DNA of 64,000 nucleotides. Origin: Bryocella elongata. GTDB lineage: Bacteria > Acidobacteriota > Terriglobia > Terriglobales > Acidobacteriaceae. Shown piece after piece: positions 48,995-57,723 of this stretch; position 1 is the first letter of the stretch, and each line of letters opens with the position of its first letter. A program made the translations under genes and the position numbers. The stretch lies in the NCBI RefSeq assembly GCF_900108185.1, contig NZ_FNVA01000005.1, positions 1 through 64,000 on the forward strand, written 5' to 3'. The notes under the pieces were generated by a model that worked only from the letters and a program-made list of their open reading frames with translations, was not told the origin of the DNA and searched no databases.

Positions 48995-49984
48995 ATGACT
49001 TTCGATCACAAGACTTCGAAAAGCAGTTTCTCGCGCTGCGCCGCGGTAGCGGGTTCCGCATTGCTCTCGTTCGCGTTTCTCGCCGGCTGCACCAGCGCGA
49101 ACCAGAAGGCGATCGATCAGGCCAAGGCACAGGCCGCGTCGACCAACATTCCGCAGCAGGTGCAGTATGTGAACTCGAGCGGCGAGACCGTGACGACGAC
49201 GGTGCAGCCGCCTCCGACTCCCGGCGCTGCGGAGCAGATCTCGACGACCGTAACTCCCCCTCCCGCGGGAGCTCCGAAGCCTGCAGCGACGCAGCCGATG
49301 GTGAGCGCGGTCGCAGCTCCGCCTCCGGCTGACATGCTCAGCGCCAATGGAAATGCTCCCGCACAGGGCGACAACCTGAACAACGCGGTGGCTTCGTACC
49401 CGGTGAATGGCGGAACGAGCACGCAGCCTGCACCCCAGGGTGCACCGCAGCCAGCCGCGAACTACGCTCCGCAGAATGTTTCGGTACCGTCCGGTACCGA
49501 GTTGGCGATTCGCATCAACCAGACGATCAACGTGAAGCATGCCTTTGCGGGTGAGCGCTTTACGGGTGAGGTGGCTGAGCCCATCTCGCGCGGCGGGACG
49601 GTGATTGTTCCTCGTGGCACGCCCGTAGCCGGTCGCATTGATGAAGCGCACCGCCGCGGTCACTTCAAAGGCGCCTCGGTGCTGGAACTGCGCCTGACCA
49701 CGATGACCCTCAACGGCAACACCTACTCGCTGGATACCCGTGAGCATGTGAATGCGAAGCGCGGCAAGGGCCGTCGTACGGCTGGCTTCATTGGCGGCAT
49801 GACGGGCGTGGGCATGCTCATCGGTGGCGTGGCTACCGGCGGCGTTGGGCTTGCAATTGGCGGAGCCGCAGGCGCGGGCGCCGGTACGTTGCTCGCCGGC
49901 ACGACGGGCAATCGCGATATCGTGCTCCCGGCCGAATCGGTGGTTCACTTCCGCCTTGCCGATGACCTGGTGGTTCAGTACTAG
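48995..49984 (+). CDS. Lipoprotein with glycine-zipper region
   Basis: A 329-residue protein with lipobox FAFLAGC and a Pro/Gln/Ala-rich linker (about residues 55-165). The folded part (SGTELAIRINQTINVKHAFA, then GTPVAGRIDEAHRRGHFKGA) is followed by a glycine-zipper hairpin (GGMTGVGMLIGGVATGGVG). GAAGGAG precedes ATG 48995. Probably an outer-membrane lipoprotein; family unknown to me. Confidence 0.75.
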   Translation: MTFDHKTSKSSFSRCAAVAGSALLSFAFLAGCTSANQKAIDQAKAQAASTNIPQQVQYVNSSGETVTTTVQPPPTPGAAEQISTTVTPPPAGAPKPAATQPMVSAVAAPPPADMLSANGNAPAQGDNLNNAVASYPVNGGTSTQPAPQGAPQPAANYAPQNVSVPSGTELAIRINQTINVKHAFAGERFTGEVAEPISRGGTVIVPRGTPVAGRIDEAHRRGHFKGASVLELRLTTMTLNGNTYSLDTREHVNAKRGKGRRTAGFIGGMTGVGMLIGGVATGGVGLAIGGAAGAGAGTLLAGTTGNRDIVLPAESVVHFRLADDLVVQY

Positions 49985-50139
49985 CACCAGCAGGAGTGGT
50001 TGACTCAACACCAGTTGTTACAACGCATGACTTCTCCAGCCCATCCTCTTACCGGGGATGGGCCTTTCTTTCGCAACGGGTATCCCATTCTCCATCGTGA
50101 TGGGTCGCACGCACTCCTTTCGACGGTGGGCGGTATGCT

Positions 50140-51225
50140 GTGGATGTGTCCCTTGCAAGCTGCCATCCTGAGCGCACGTGGCCCAAGTCCGCGCTGCATG
50201 CCGTTGTGCCTGCTCGCGCGCGTCGTGGCGCCTTCCCGATCTTCTGCCTGATGCTGCTCTCGCTCGCGTGGTTCGACGGCGCGTGTGGGTGCTCGCAGCA
50301 GACGCTTGCTGCCGAAGGTTCGGCAGTCGTGAGCGGCATCATCACCGACTCGCAGAGCGCCGCGATCGCAGGCGCGAAGGTGAGGTTGCTGTCGGCGGAT
50401 GGCCCGAGCCGTGAGCAACAGACGAACGGAGACGGGCGCTACGCCTTCACCAACGTTCCTGCGGGAACTTATTCGCTGCGGGCTTCGGCTGCGGGGTTCG
50501 GGGACGGCTCGCTGAACGGCTTCGTCGTCGAAGCGGGAAACCGCGAGCTTCCACCGCTGGCGTTGCAGGCGTCGACGCATGACTCGGTGGATGCGATTTC
50601 GCAGCGGCAGATGGCTGAGATCCAGGTGCAGGAAGAGGAGCATCAACGGCTTCTGGGAGTCCTGCCGAACTACTTTGTCACCTACGACTGGAACGCACAG
50701 CCACTGGCGGCGCGGCAGAAGTTCGAGCTGGCGTGGAAGACGTCGATCGACCCAGTGAGCCACCTGGTGAACCTGGGCTTCGCCGGCGTCGGACAAGCCA
50801 CAAATTCGATGAGCGGCTATGGTTCGGGGCCAGCGTCGTTTGGCAAACGCTTTGGGGCCATCGAAGGCGACTTCGCAGTGCAGACCCTGGTGGGCGGGGC
50901 ATTACTGCCGACGTTGCTGCGGCAGGATCCGCGCTACTTCTACAAAGGCACAGGCAGCGTGATGTCCCGTGCGCTGTATGCGCTGTCAACCGCGGTGATT
51001 GCCCGGGGCGACAACGGGAAGTGGCAGCCAAGCTACTCCGGCATCGGTGGCGACATGGCCGCGGCTGCGATCTCCAACCTGTACTACCCGGTGGGAAGCC
51101 GGCATTCGGCGCCACTGACGATCACCAACGGTCTGTTGCAGGCAGGGCTCGACGGCGTGAGTAACCTGGTGCAGGAGTTCGTGCTGAACCACGTGACGAC
51201 GGGCCGGAAGCACAGCGACAGGTAG
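50140..51225 (+). CDS. Carboxypeptidase-regulatory-like domain protein, acidobacterial type
   Basis: A protein of about 361 residues with a hydrophobic signal (IFCLMLLSLAWFDGACG), a carboxypeptidase-regulatory-like domain (VVSGIITDSQSAAIAGAKVR) and a C-terminal membrane-associated half with Gly-rich helices (GGALLPTLLRQDPRYFYKGT). The start is GTG 50140 or 50146. No known function; this domain architecture is frequent in Acidobacteria. Confidence 0.75.
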   Translation: MDVSLASCHPERTWPKSALHAVVPARARRGAFPIFCLMLLSLAWFDGACGCSQQTLAAEGSAVVSGIITDSQSAAIAGAKVRLLSADGPSREQQTNGDGRYAFTNVPAGTYSLRASAAGFGDGSLNGFVVEAGNRELPPLALQASTHDSVDAISQRQMAEIQVQEEEHQRLLGVLPNYFVTYDWNAQPLAARQKFELAWKTSIDPVSHLVNLGFAGVGQATNSMSGYGSGPASFGKRFGAIEGDFAVQTLVGGALLPTLLRQDPRYFYKGTGSVMSRALYALSTAVIARGDNGKWQPSYSGIGGDMAAAAISNLYYPVGSRHSAPLTITNGLLQAGLDGVSNLVQEFVLNHVTTGRKHSDR

Positions 51226-51317
51226 CGTGCGGAGCACGGAGCGGCTCGCTCGAGAGGCGATGCGCCAAGAGAGTTGGCTCGTGCGTCCAATGCACAGGTA
51301 AGCTTGTCTCGAACCGC

Positions 51318-52532
51318 ATGATGATGACTCCTTCCACCTCCCATGTGCGCACGACCCTGTTGGCGGCGATGTCTGCCGCCGTAGCCTGCGTGGCATCGGC
51401 GCAGACAGACTCGACGACGCCAGCCGTTGACGCCCAGCCCGCGGGCGATGCGCAGACGGCGACGATCAGCGTGCGGTCGAACCTTGTGGTGGTGCCTGCA
51501 CTGGTAAAGACCAAGAGCGGCGACATCGTCTTCACGCTGGGCAAGGATGACTTCCAGCTGACGGACAACGGAATTCCGCAGAAGCTGCGGCTTGAGGAAG
51601 ATACGGGTGGCGAGCCGCTGGCGCTTGTCATCGTTGTGGAGACGGGCAGCGATGGAGCGGAGAAGCTGCACCAGTACGGGCAGCTAGGCGCTCTGCTGGA
51701 CAACGTAATCGGCGCAGTGCCGCGCAAGGTGGCGGTTGTGGGCTTCGACTCCGCGCCGACGGTGGAGCAGCCCTTTACGCCGAGCCTGAATGCGGTGAAC
51801 ATTACGTTGGGCAGCCTGCAGCCGGGCGATCAGAAGGCCGCGATCTACGATGCGTTGAGCTTCGCGGTGGAGATGCTGCGGAAGCAGCCGACATCGTACC
51901 GTCGCGCGATTCTGCTCTTCAGCGAGACGCTGGATCATGGCAGCCATACGTCTCTTGTGGATACCCTGCATGCCGTTGCGGACACGAACACAACGATCTA
52001 CACGGTGAGCTTCAATTCGACCAAGGCCGAACTGAAGCATGGCGGAGCGATCAGCTCTTCGCACGATCCAGGGCCCGCGCACGGTTGCTTCGCGCACGAT
52101 GACACGATCGCACCGGCGATGCAGCCCACCCGCTCGCAACAGAACTTCGATTGCTTCGCGCAGTTGATTCCTCCGCTGCGCCTTGCGAAGATGGCGGCGA
52201 TTGCGTTGGGCAACAGCATGCGTCGCAATGTGCCGGAGACAGTGTCAAAGCTGACTGGCGGCGAGTACTACAGCTTCAACAACGAGAAGTCGATGCAGCG
52301 GGCTTTGTTGACGATTGCGAATCATGTGCCGAATCGTTACGTGCTCAGCTTCCGTCCTTCAAGTCCGACGACAGGCTTTCACACGATCCAGCTCACATTG
52401 CCGGATCACGTCAACCTGAGGGTCGAAGCCCGCAATGGATATTGGATTGATGACCCGAACGGCGCGCCCGAGGTGACACCCAGCGACACTCCGGACCTGC
52501 CGAAGAACGCTGCTCCGGTGCCTCCGCAATAG
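51318..52532 (+). CDS. Acidobacterial VWFA-related domain protein
   Basis: A 404-residue secreted protein (signal peptide ending CVASA) matching the VWFA-related domain typical of Acidobacteria: SNLVVVPALVKTKSGDIVFT, FTLGKDDFQLTDNGIPQ, RRAILLFSETLDHGS and RYVLSFRPSSP. The metal-site loop is degenerate: the usual DxSxS position reads VETGSDG, so metal binding is doubtful. Role unknown. No strong ribosome site. Confidence 0.85.
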   Translation: MMMTPSTSHVRTTLLAAMSAAVACVASAQTDSTTPAVDAQPAGDAQTATISVRSNLVVVPALVKTKSGDIVFTLGKDDFQLTDNGIPQKLRLEEDTGGEPLALVIVVETGSDGAEKLHQYGQLGALLDNVIGAVPRKVAVVGFDSAPTVEQPFTPSLNAVNITLGSLQPGDQKAAIYDALSFAVEMLRKQPTSYRRAILLFSETLDHGSHTSLVDTLHAVADTNTTIYTVSFNSTKAELKHGGAISSSHDPGPAHGCFAHDDTIAPAMQPTRSQQNFDCFAQLIPPLRLAKMAAIALGNSMRRNVPETVSKLTGGEYYSFNNEKSMQRALLTIANHVPNRYVLSFRPSSPTTGFHTIQLTLPDHVNLRVEARNGYWIDDPNGAPEVTPSDTPDLPKNAAPVPPQ

Positions 52533-52546
52533 CCCGTGGAAGCGCG

Positions 52547-53347
52547 TTAGTGCGAGGCCGGGCTGCGTGGGAAGGTCGCTCCGGCAAGTTGGATGTCCAC
52601 GACAGCTGTACCTTCTCCGAGTGGCCCGAGGATACGGACGATCACCGGCACTTCACCTTCAATGATGGAGATGAAGATGTCCGGCGGCTGCTTGCCGACC
52701 ATGGGCGCGATCACTCCCGCGACGCCACCGATCTCGGTCTTCAGACGAAAGACGCTGGTCTCGTGGCGCAGGCCCGCGATGCGGACGGACTGTTTGCCTG
52801 CGGGAGCGACGTCGAGCTTGATAGCGCGTGGCTTGCCTGCGGGAACGATCATGTCAAGCTTGAACTCGGGAGCGTTGGGCGCGATGTTCTGCAGAATGGT
52901 GCCCATGACTCCGTTCGATAGCCCTGGTGCAACATCCATCTTCGTTGTTTCGACCTTGGCCTTGCCGTCCTTGTCGGTGGAACGCATGGTCACCTGACCG
53001 CTGGCGTCGATGGTGATGTCGGATGGCTTCGGGAAGAAGCGCCCGCTCTGGATGTGATGGTCGCTAACGAACTGGAAGCTCTTGCGCTGATTGAAGACGG
53101 CGGTCTCTTCGTCGAGCGAACCATCGCGGAAACGATAGACCGTTTTCACCGTGACGCGGTCGCCTTCGGCGAATTCGGATACCTCTCCGGAGCCAATATC
53201 GACGCCACCTTCCGAGCGAATCACGAGGAAGCCATGCAACGCGCCGACGGTATGCTTCACCTCCATCTGGGCAGAGGCCACGGTGAGGGAAGAGGCGATA
53301 ACCAGCGCCGAGAATCCGGCCGAACGCAGCATGGAACGATGGCTCAT
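52547..53347 (-). CDS. Secreted beta-rich protein, unknown
   Basis: A 266-residue protein from ATG 53347 with a signal peptide (SALVIASSLTVASA). The rest has alternating beta patterns (VKHTVGALHGFLVIRSEGGV, then FISIIEGEVPVIVRILG), somewhat like DUF3108/DUF6134 proteins, but I cannot name the family. Convergent with the VWFA-related gene. Confidence 0.65.
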   Translation of the reverse strand: MSHRSMLRSAGFSALVIASSLTVASAQMEVKHTVGALHGFLVIRSEGGVDIGSGEVSEFAEGDRVTVKTVYRFRDGSLDEETAVFNQRKSFQFVSDHHIQSGRFFPKPSDITIDASGQVTMRSTDKDGKAKVETTKMDVAPGLSNGVMGTILQNIAPNAPEFKLDMIVPAGKPRAIKLDVAPAGKQSVRIAGLRHETSVFRLKTEIGGVAGVIAPMVGKQPPDIFISIIEGEVPVIVRILGPLGEGTAVVDIQLAGATFPRSPASH

Positions 53348-53659
53348 GAAGACCCCGTGAATGACTTCGCGCCGGGAAATACTGCGCTGTTGTTGTGATG
53401 CATGGGAAGCGCATGCAGATGGCAGGAGCATTTATTCGATGGCAGCAGCCGGGGCCTTCGCGCGGCGATGCGCAGAAGCGAGGCGTCGTAGGATGGTCGT
53501 TTCTGTGAAAGGTGTGACCTTGCTTCGTGACACAGCACTACGCTTCGAGTGACAAAGCGTGACATGGCTTTACGCAATGCGACAGCACGGCCTGCGCGCA
53601 TGATTTCTTCTGGAGAAGCTTCAGACAAAGCTTCTGACAACCTCTCAAGGAGAAACTCA

Positions 53660-54040
53660 ATGACCAAGACAATGACTTCGACGATTCTCGCGCTCGGCTT
53701 TCTGATGAGCGGCATCACTGCAACCGCAATGGCTCAGTCCACGGACAGCGCGAACCTGGGCTCGATCCACGGCACGGTCCTGGATCCTTCCGGCGCTCTC
53801 ATTCAGCGGGCGGAGATCACGGTGACGAATGCAGACGGTGTTTCGCACACGCTCAAGAGCGACGCCCGTGGAGCGTTTGACGTAGCGAACCTCGCAGCCG
53901 GCAGCTATACCATCAGCATCAATGCCGCAGGCTTCACCCCTGCGCTCGAAGCCGTCGCCGTGGTGACCGACAAGGTGACCCACGAGGATGTGACGCTGGG
54001 TATCTCTGTGGCGCAGGAGATCGAGGTAGACGCGCGGTAG
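53660..54040 (+). CDS. Small secreted carboxypeptidase-regulatory-like domain protein
   Basis: A 126-residue protein from ATG 53660 (AAGGAGA 7 nt upstream) with signal peptide ILALGFLMSGITATAMA and one regulatory-like domain (GSIHGTVLDPSGALIQRAEI, GAFDVANLAAGSYTISI). It ends after IEVDAR, exactly where the plug of a TonB receptor would begin, so it looks like the front of a receptor made alone or left after deletion. Confidence 0.75.
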   Translation: MTKTMTSTILALGFLMSGITATAMAQSTDSANLGSIHGTVLDPSGALIQRAEITVTNADGVSHTLKSDARGAFDVANLAAGSYTISINAAGFTPALEAVAVVTDKVTHEDVTLGISVAQEIEVDAR

Positions 54041-54131
54041 TGAGTCCCGAAGGCACGCTGTTCATGCATGCTGAAACTCTTCCCGAGGCGGAGGCCGTTC
54101 CAAGACCTCCCCGATGAGAGAAGCGCTTCGG

Positions 54132-54533
54132 TCAGCCACGCTCGACGCGGGCCTTGATGTCATCCCAGGCGAGTTCGATGAGATTGTGGAGGGCCACCGC
54201 GTCCACGGGGACGTCGAGCCTCAGCTTCACGTGGCGCATGCGCTTGCCGGAGCCCTGCAGGAGCTTTGCTGGATCTTGCAGCGACGCTCCCTGGAAGAAG
54301 CCCACGTTGACGTGCGAGGTGAAGACGTTGACGTAGCCAAAGGGAACGTCTCCGAGGCACGCGGCAGGGCAGCCATCATGCAGCAGTTCGCGGACTTCGT
54401 CGCCGCATCGGCGCATCGCGTGGAACCAGTGGCGTGCGATGTCTCCGAGCGCGCCCTGATGTTGCCACAGCCACGCATCGATCGCAGGATCGTGCGCTAC
54501 GGCGCCGTTGAATCGCAGGAGTTCTGTCTTCAT
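54132..54533 (-). CDS. DUF1801 family protein
   Basis: A 133-residue protein with HVNVGFFQGASLQDPAKLLQ and GSGKRMRHVKLRL, the DUF1801 signature. ATG 54533 is 17 bp after the DUF2235 stop, so the two are probably co-transcribed. Function unknown; these proteins resemble small hydrophobic-ligand binders. Confidence 0.8.
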   Translation of the reverse strand: MKTELLRFNGAVAHDPAIDAWLWQHQGALGDIARHWFHAMRRCGDEVRELLHDGCPAACLGDVPFGYVNVFTSHVNVGFFQGASLQDPAKLLQGSGKRMRHVKLRLDVPVDAVALHNLIELAWDDIKARVERG

Positions 54534-54549
54534 CGTGAGAGAACCAGGA

Positions 54550-55605
54550 TTAGCCGGCGTAGGGCAGCACCTGTGCGATGGCGTAGCCGTGCAGCTTGCG
54601 TCCATCGAGTTGAAGGTTCGGAGGAGCGTAGTCGCTTACGAGATCAAGGCGCTCCTGCACCGTGTTGGACATGGTGGCGATGCCCGGTACCGTACGATGT
54701 TCCGGCAGCCCCCACGGAATGAGCTTCCACTCGTCATGCGTGTGGCCGCTGATGTCCGTGATGGGTGGCGTGAGGTTGACCGCCTTCGCTTCGTCGGAGA
54801 TCTGTAGCCCGTGTTTGATGGCCTTCTGCAGCATCCAGCTGAGTGTGATGTCTGCGAGCTGGCAGTCGACATAGCTGCCACCCACATCGCAGTGCACACC
54901 GGGAAACCACACCTGCTCGACCTGCGCGTTGTTGACCAGGGGCGAGCCATCGGGGTTCGTCCAGAGCGTGGGAAGGAACTGCGCGCGGCGCTCATCGATG
55001 CTGACGGCGTGATAGCCGTGATTGATGCAGGGATGAATGCTGGTATCGAGGAAGCCATACTTCTTCTGGTTGAACATGTTGAAGAAGATGCCGGGGATGC
55101 CAAGTGAACCCACCGTATCCCATACGCCAACCATCTCGACGATGACGTCCTGCAGGCCGTAGGTAGAGGTGAGCTGCTTCTTGAGCGCAGCCTTCGTGGT
55201 TGGGTCGGGTTCGCGATACGCCGCGAAGATCTGGCTGACGGTGCGGTTATCCATGTTGATGGAGGGCACACCGAAGCCGGCGATCATGCCGGCGATGCTG
55301 CGGGCGGTGAAGGCCCCGCGACTGAAGCCGAAGAGATAGATGCTGTCGCCGGGATCGTAGACGTTGGCAAGGAAGGCGTAGCAGTCCTGCACCTTCTGGA
55401 AGAGGCCTTCTCCCATGGCGCCGCCGACGAGATGATCGAGCGGTGTGCCATCGGTACCGACGCCGCTGTCATAGTACTTCAGCTGCGAGTCGCTGTTGAC
55501 GAGCGTCATGTACAGCTTGCGGACGTTGGTATCGGTGACGGCCGCAGAGGGGCCGTGGGGCGTGTTCCACGTTCCATCGGCGCAGAGGACGATGTTCTTT
55601 GGCAT
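54550..55605 (-). CDS. DUF2235 alpha/beta-hydrolase (Tle1-like catalytic domain)
   Basis: A 351-residue protein beginning PKNIVLCADGTWNTPHG with nucleophile elbow FGFSRGAF (GxSxG) and WFPGVHCDVGGSY (acid and conserved Gly). This is the DUF2235 domain, which in type VI secretion Tle1 effectors is a phospholipase. There is no VgrG, PAAR or immunity gene beside it, so it is probably a housekeeping or cryptic hydrolase. GGAG lies upstream of ATG 55605. Confidence 0.88.
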   Translation of the reverse strand: MPKNIVLCADGTWNTPHGPSAAVTDTNVRKLYMTLVNSDSQLKYYDSGVGTDGTPLDHLVGGAMGEGLFQKVQDCYAFLANVYDPGDSIYLFGFSRGAFTARSIAGMIAGFGVPSINMDNRTVSQIFAAYREPDPTTKAALKKQLTSTYGLQDVIVEMVGVWDTVGSLGIPGIFFNMFNQKKYGFLDTSIHPCINHGYHAVSIDERRAQFLPTLWTNPDGSPLVNNAQVEQVWFPGVHCDVGGSYVDCQLADITLSWMLQKAIKHGLQISDEAKAVNLTPPITDISGHTHDEWKLIPWGLPEHRTVPGIATMSNTVQERLDLVSDYAPPNLQLDGRKLHGYAIAQVLPYAG

Positions 55606-55749
55606 TGCTTTCACTCTCCGGGGAAGCGTTGGCTCGAACGAACAACGTTGCGACGGGGCCCGACATCGTGCTGCCACTGTAACTCAGAGGGCTGAAAATG
55701 AGTCGATACAAGGCTTGACAACTCATAACCAAATGGTGATGATTCCGTT

Positions 55750-56076
55750 GTGAAGTCAGCCAGCCCCCAGCACGTGTTTCGCGCTCTCGCCGACCCTACC
55801 CGGCGGGCGATCTTCGAGGAGCTGACCCGTCAGGGCGAGCAGACGGTGCATGCCCTGACGAGCTTTGCCGGCGTCTCACAGCCTGCCGTGTCGAAGCACC
55901 TGACGGTGCTGAAGAAGGCGCGGCTGGTGCGGCATCGGCGTGCCGGGCGCGAGACCCACTATCGCGCGCAACCCGAAGCGCTGGCGCCGATGGCGGACTG
56001 GCTGCGTGCTTACAGTACCTTCTGGCGCGAGAGATTCGACCGCCTGGAAGCCTTGCTGGATGGGATGGAACCGTGA
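55750..56076 (+). CDS. ArsR-family transcriptional regulator
   Basis: A 108-residue winged-helix protein from GTG 55750: VFRALADPTRRAIFEELTRQ and GVSQPAVSKHLTVLKKARLV are the ArsR/SmtB helix-turn-helix. No metal-binding cysteines are visible. First gene of an ArsR-SRPBCC-DoxX operon, a common arrangement. Confidence 0.9.
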   Translation: MKSASPQHVFRALADPTRRAIFEELTRQGEQTVHALTSFAGVSQPAVSKHLTVLKKARLVRHRRAGRETHYRAQPEALAPMADWLRAYSTFWRERFDRLEALLDGMEP

Positions 56077-56107
56077 GGGGCAATCACGCGAAAAGGAGAG
56101 AGAAGCA

Positions 56108-56539
56108 ATGAGCAGCGAGATACAGAGCAGTCGTTCCGTCGTGATGGAAAAGATGTTTGCGCATCCGCAGCAGAAGGTGTGGCGGGCGCTCACGGAGAAG
56201 GCGCTCGTCGCGCAGTGGCTGATGAAGAACGACTTCGAGCCCGAGGTTGGGCGAAGGTTTCAGCTGCGCAGCGAACCGATGCCGAACTGGGATGGCATCA
56301 TCGACTGCGAGGTGCTGGTGGTCGAGCCACTGAAGGAGCTCTCGTATCGCTGGAGCACCTTCGGGCTCGATACCGTCGTGAACTTCACGCTGACACCGAC
56401 CGAGGGTGGCACACTCGTTCACATGGAGCACTCGGGCTTTCCGATGGATCGCGACGCCAACTACAAGGGCGCGATGTACGGCTGGCAGAAGTTCCTTGGC
56501 GCCATGGATAAGGTCGTGGGCGAACTGGGGGCCGAATGA
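56108..56539 (+). CDS. SRPBCC (AHSA1-like) domain protein
   Basis: A 143-residue protein with AHPQQKVWRALTEKALVAQW, VLVVEPLKELSYRWST and TVVNFTLTPTEGGTLVHMEH, the AHSA1/START-like fold. AAAGGAGAGA precedes ATG 56108. Members paired with ArsR may bind small hydrophobic ligands; role not known. Confidence 0.88.
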   Translation: MSSEIQSSRSVVMEKMFAHPQQKVWRALTEKALVAQWLMKNDFEPEVGRRFQLRSEPMPNWDGIIDCEVLVVEPLKELSYRWSTFGLDTVVNFTLTPTEGGTLVHMEHSGFPMDRDANYKGAMYGWQKFLGAMDKVVGELGAE

Positions 56540-56922
56540 AAAGCTCCCGAGGTGCAGTCATCGGCTTCTGGATGGCGACCGTGCTGTTCGCGCTGCAGAT
56601 GGGATTCACGGCCTATGCGCAGCTGCGGCTGCCGCAGGTGGCGGAGAGTTTCGCGCACCTTGGTTTCCCGGGCTACTTCCGCGTGGAGCTCTCCTGGGCG
56701 AAGTTTGCAGGGCTGGTCGCCATTCTCGTCCCAATCGTTCCACCGCGTCTCAAAGAGTGGGCCTACGCGGGTTTCGCGATCACGCTCATCTCGGCGCTGA
56801 TCGCGCACCTTGCGGTGGGAGATGGTGTCGCGGCGTGGGGCTGGTCTGTCGGGACAGGCGTGCTTTGGGCGGGATCGTACGTGTGCTACCGGCGGCTTGA
56901 TTCGCAACAGTCGCCTGGCTAG
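56536..56922 (+). CDS. DoxX-like four-helix membrane protein
   Basis: A 128-residue protein with four helices (FWMATVLFALQMGFTAYA, FAGLVAILVPIVPPRL, and others), of the DoxX-like type. ATGA overlap with the SRPBCC gene shows coupling. Its stop overlaps the convergent HhH-GPD gene by 4 bp. Confidence 0.8.
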   Translation: MKSSRGAVIGFWMATVLFALQMGFTAYAQLRLPQVAESFAHLGFPGYFRVELSWAKFAGLVAILVPIVPPRLKEWAYAGFAITLISALIAHLAVGDGVAAWGWSVGTGVLWAGSYVCYRRLDSQQSPG

Positions 56923-57617
56923 CCCGCGGATGAGAGGAAGGCGGCGACCCTGTGCGCAGCGTACTCGCAGCCTTTGGCCAGCGAGCATCGGTCGCAGTGG
57001 GGAGCTTTGTCCTTGCAGGTTGCGCGGCCGTGTTCCCTCAGCAACAGAAAGGCCTCCTGCAGCGCGGTGGCGTTTCGTGGCCGCACCGTTGCGATGTTCT
57101 GCTGCACGTCGCGATACATGGCGGCGTAGCTCTTTTGCGATCTTCCCCAGCCGAGGCGGACGAGCACCCGCAAACCGTTCGATTCGAGTGGCAGACCTGA
57201 GGCCATGCCGCAAAAGAGGAGGATCTTCTCCGCTCCCGGATCGCCGATGTTGGGAAACTGCTTGAGGGCCTTTTTCGCTTCGGAGTAGGGGCGCGTGAGG
57301 ATGGTGTCCAGGTCCCCGCCGAACTGTTGAAGCGTGATACGCGCAATCTCGCGCCAGCGGAAGACGCGGGTTTCCGGCCGCATGCCGCCTCGCTGCGCGA
57401 GGGGCAGCAGGGTGGCGTCGGACGCGCTGTCGATCGCTGCGGCGCTCATGCCTACCTTCTGTCGCAGCGCGTCGAATACCTCCTGGCGGCGGGTGTCGGG
57501 CAGCAGATAGCAGGCGTTCTCCCACATCACGAGAGCGAAGGGGCCTTGCGCGGGCGGCGGCACGAGCTCTCCGTGCTGCTGCCTAAGTCGAGACAACATT
57601 GTGGGGAAGGCAAGCAT
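56919..57617 (-). CDS. HhH-GPD DNA glycosylase / endonuclease III-like with FeS cluster
   Basis: A 232-residue protein. The HhH-GPD core includes FPNIGDPGAEKILLFCG and LRVLVRLGWG; the C-terminal CKDKAPHCDRCSLAKGC (C-x7-C-x2-C-x5-C) can hold a 4Fe-4S cluster. The family removes damaged bases from DNA. The typical hairpin PGVG is reduced to IGDPGA, so specificity is unsure. GAAGG precedes ATG 57617. Confidence 0.82.
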   Translation of the reverse strand: MLAFPTMLSRLRQQHGELVPPPAQGPFALVMWENACYLLPDTRRQEVFDALRQKVGMSAAAIDSASDATLLPLAQRGGMRPETRVFRWREIARITLQQFGGDLDTILTRPYSEAKKALKQFPNIGDPGAEKILLFCGMASGLPLESNGLRVLVRLGWGRSQKSYAAMYRDVQQNIATVRPRNATALQEAFLLLREHGRATCKDKAPHCDRCSLAKGCEYAAHRVAAFLSSAG

Positions 57618-57723
57618 GGGAGACCTTCTTGCGGAGTTCGGAGGCCCGTGCGTGTGCGAGCCAGCAGCAGAAGGGCCGAGGTTAAAGCGCGACGGCAGCA
57701 AAGAACCCACGAGCGTAGCCAGT

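Noticed and set aside
54550-55605. Type VI secretion effector locus
   Set aside because: The DUF2235 protein resembles Tle1 catalytic domains, but there is no VgrG, PAAR, Hcp or immunity gene nearby.
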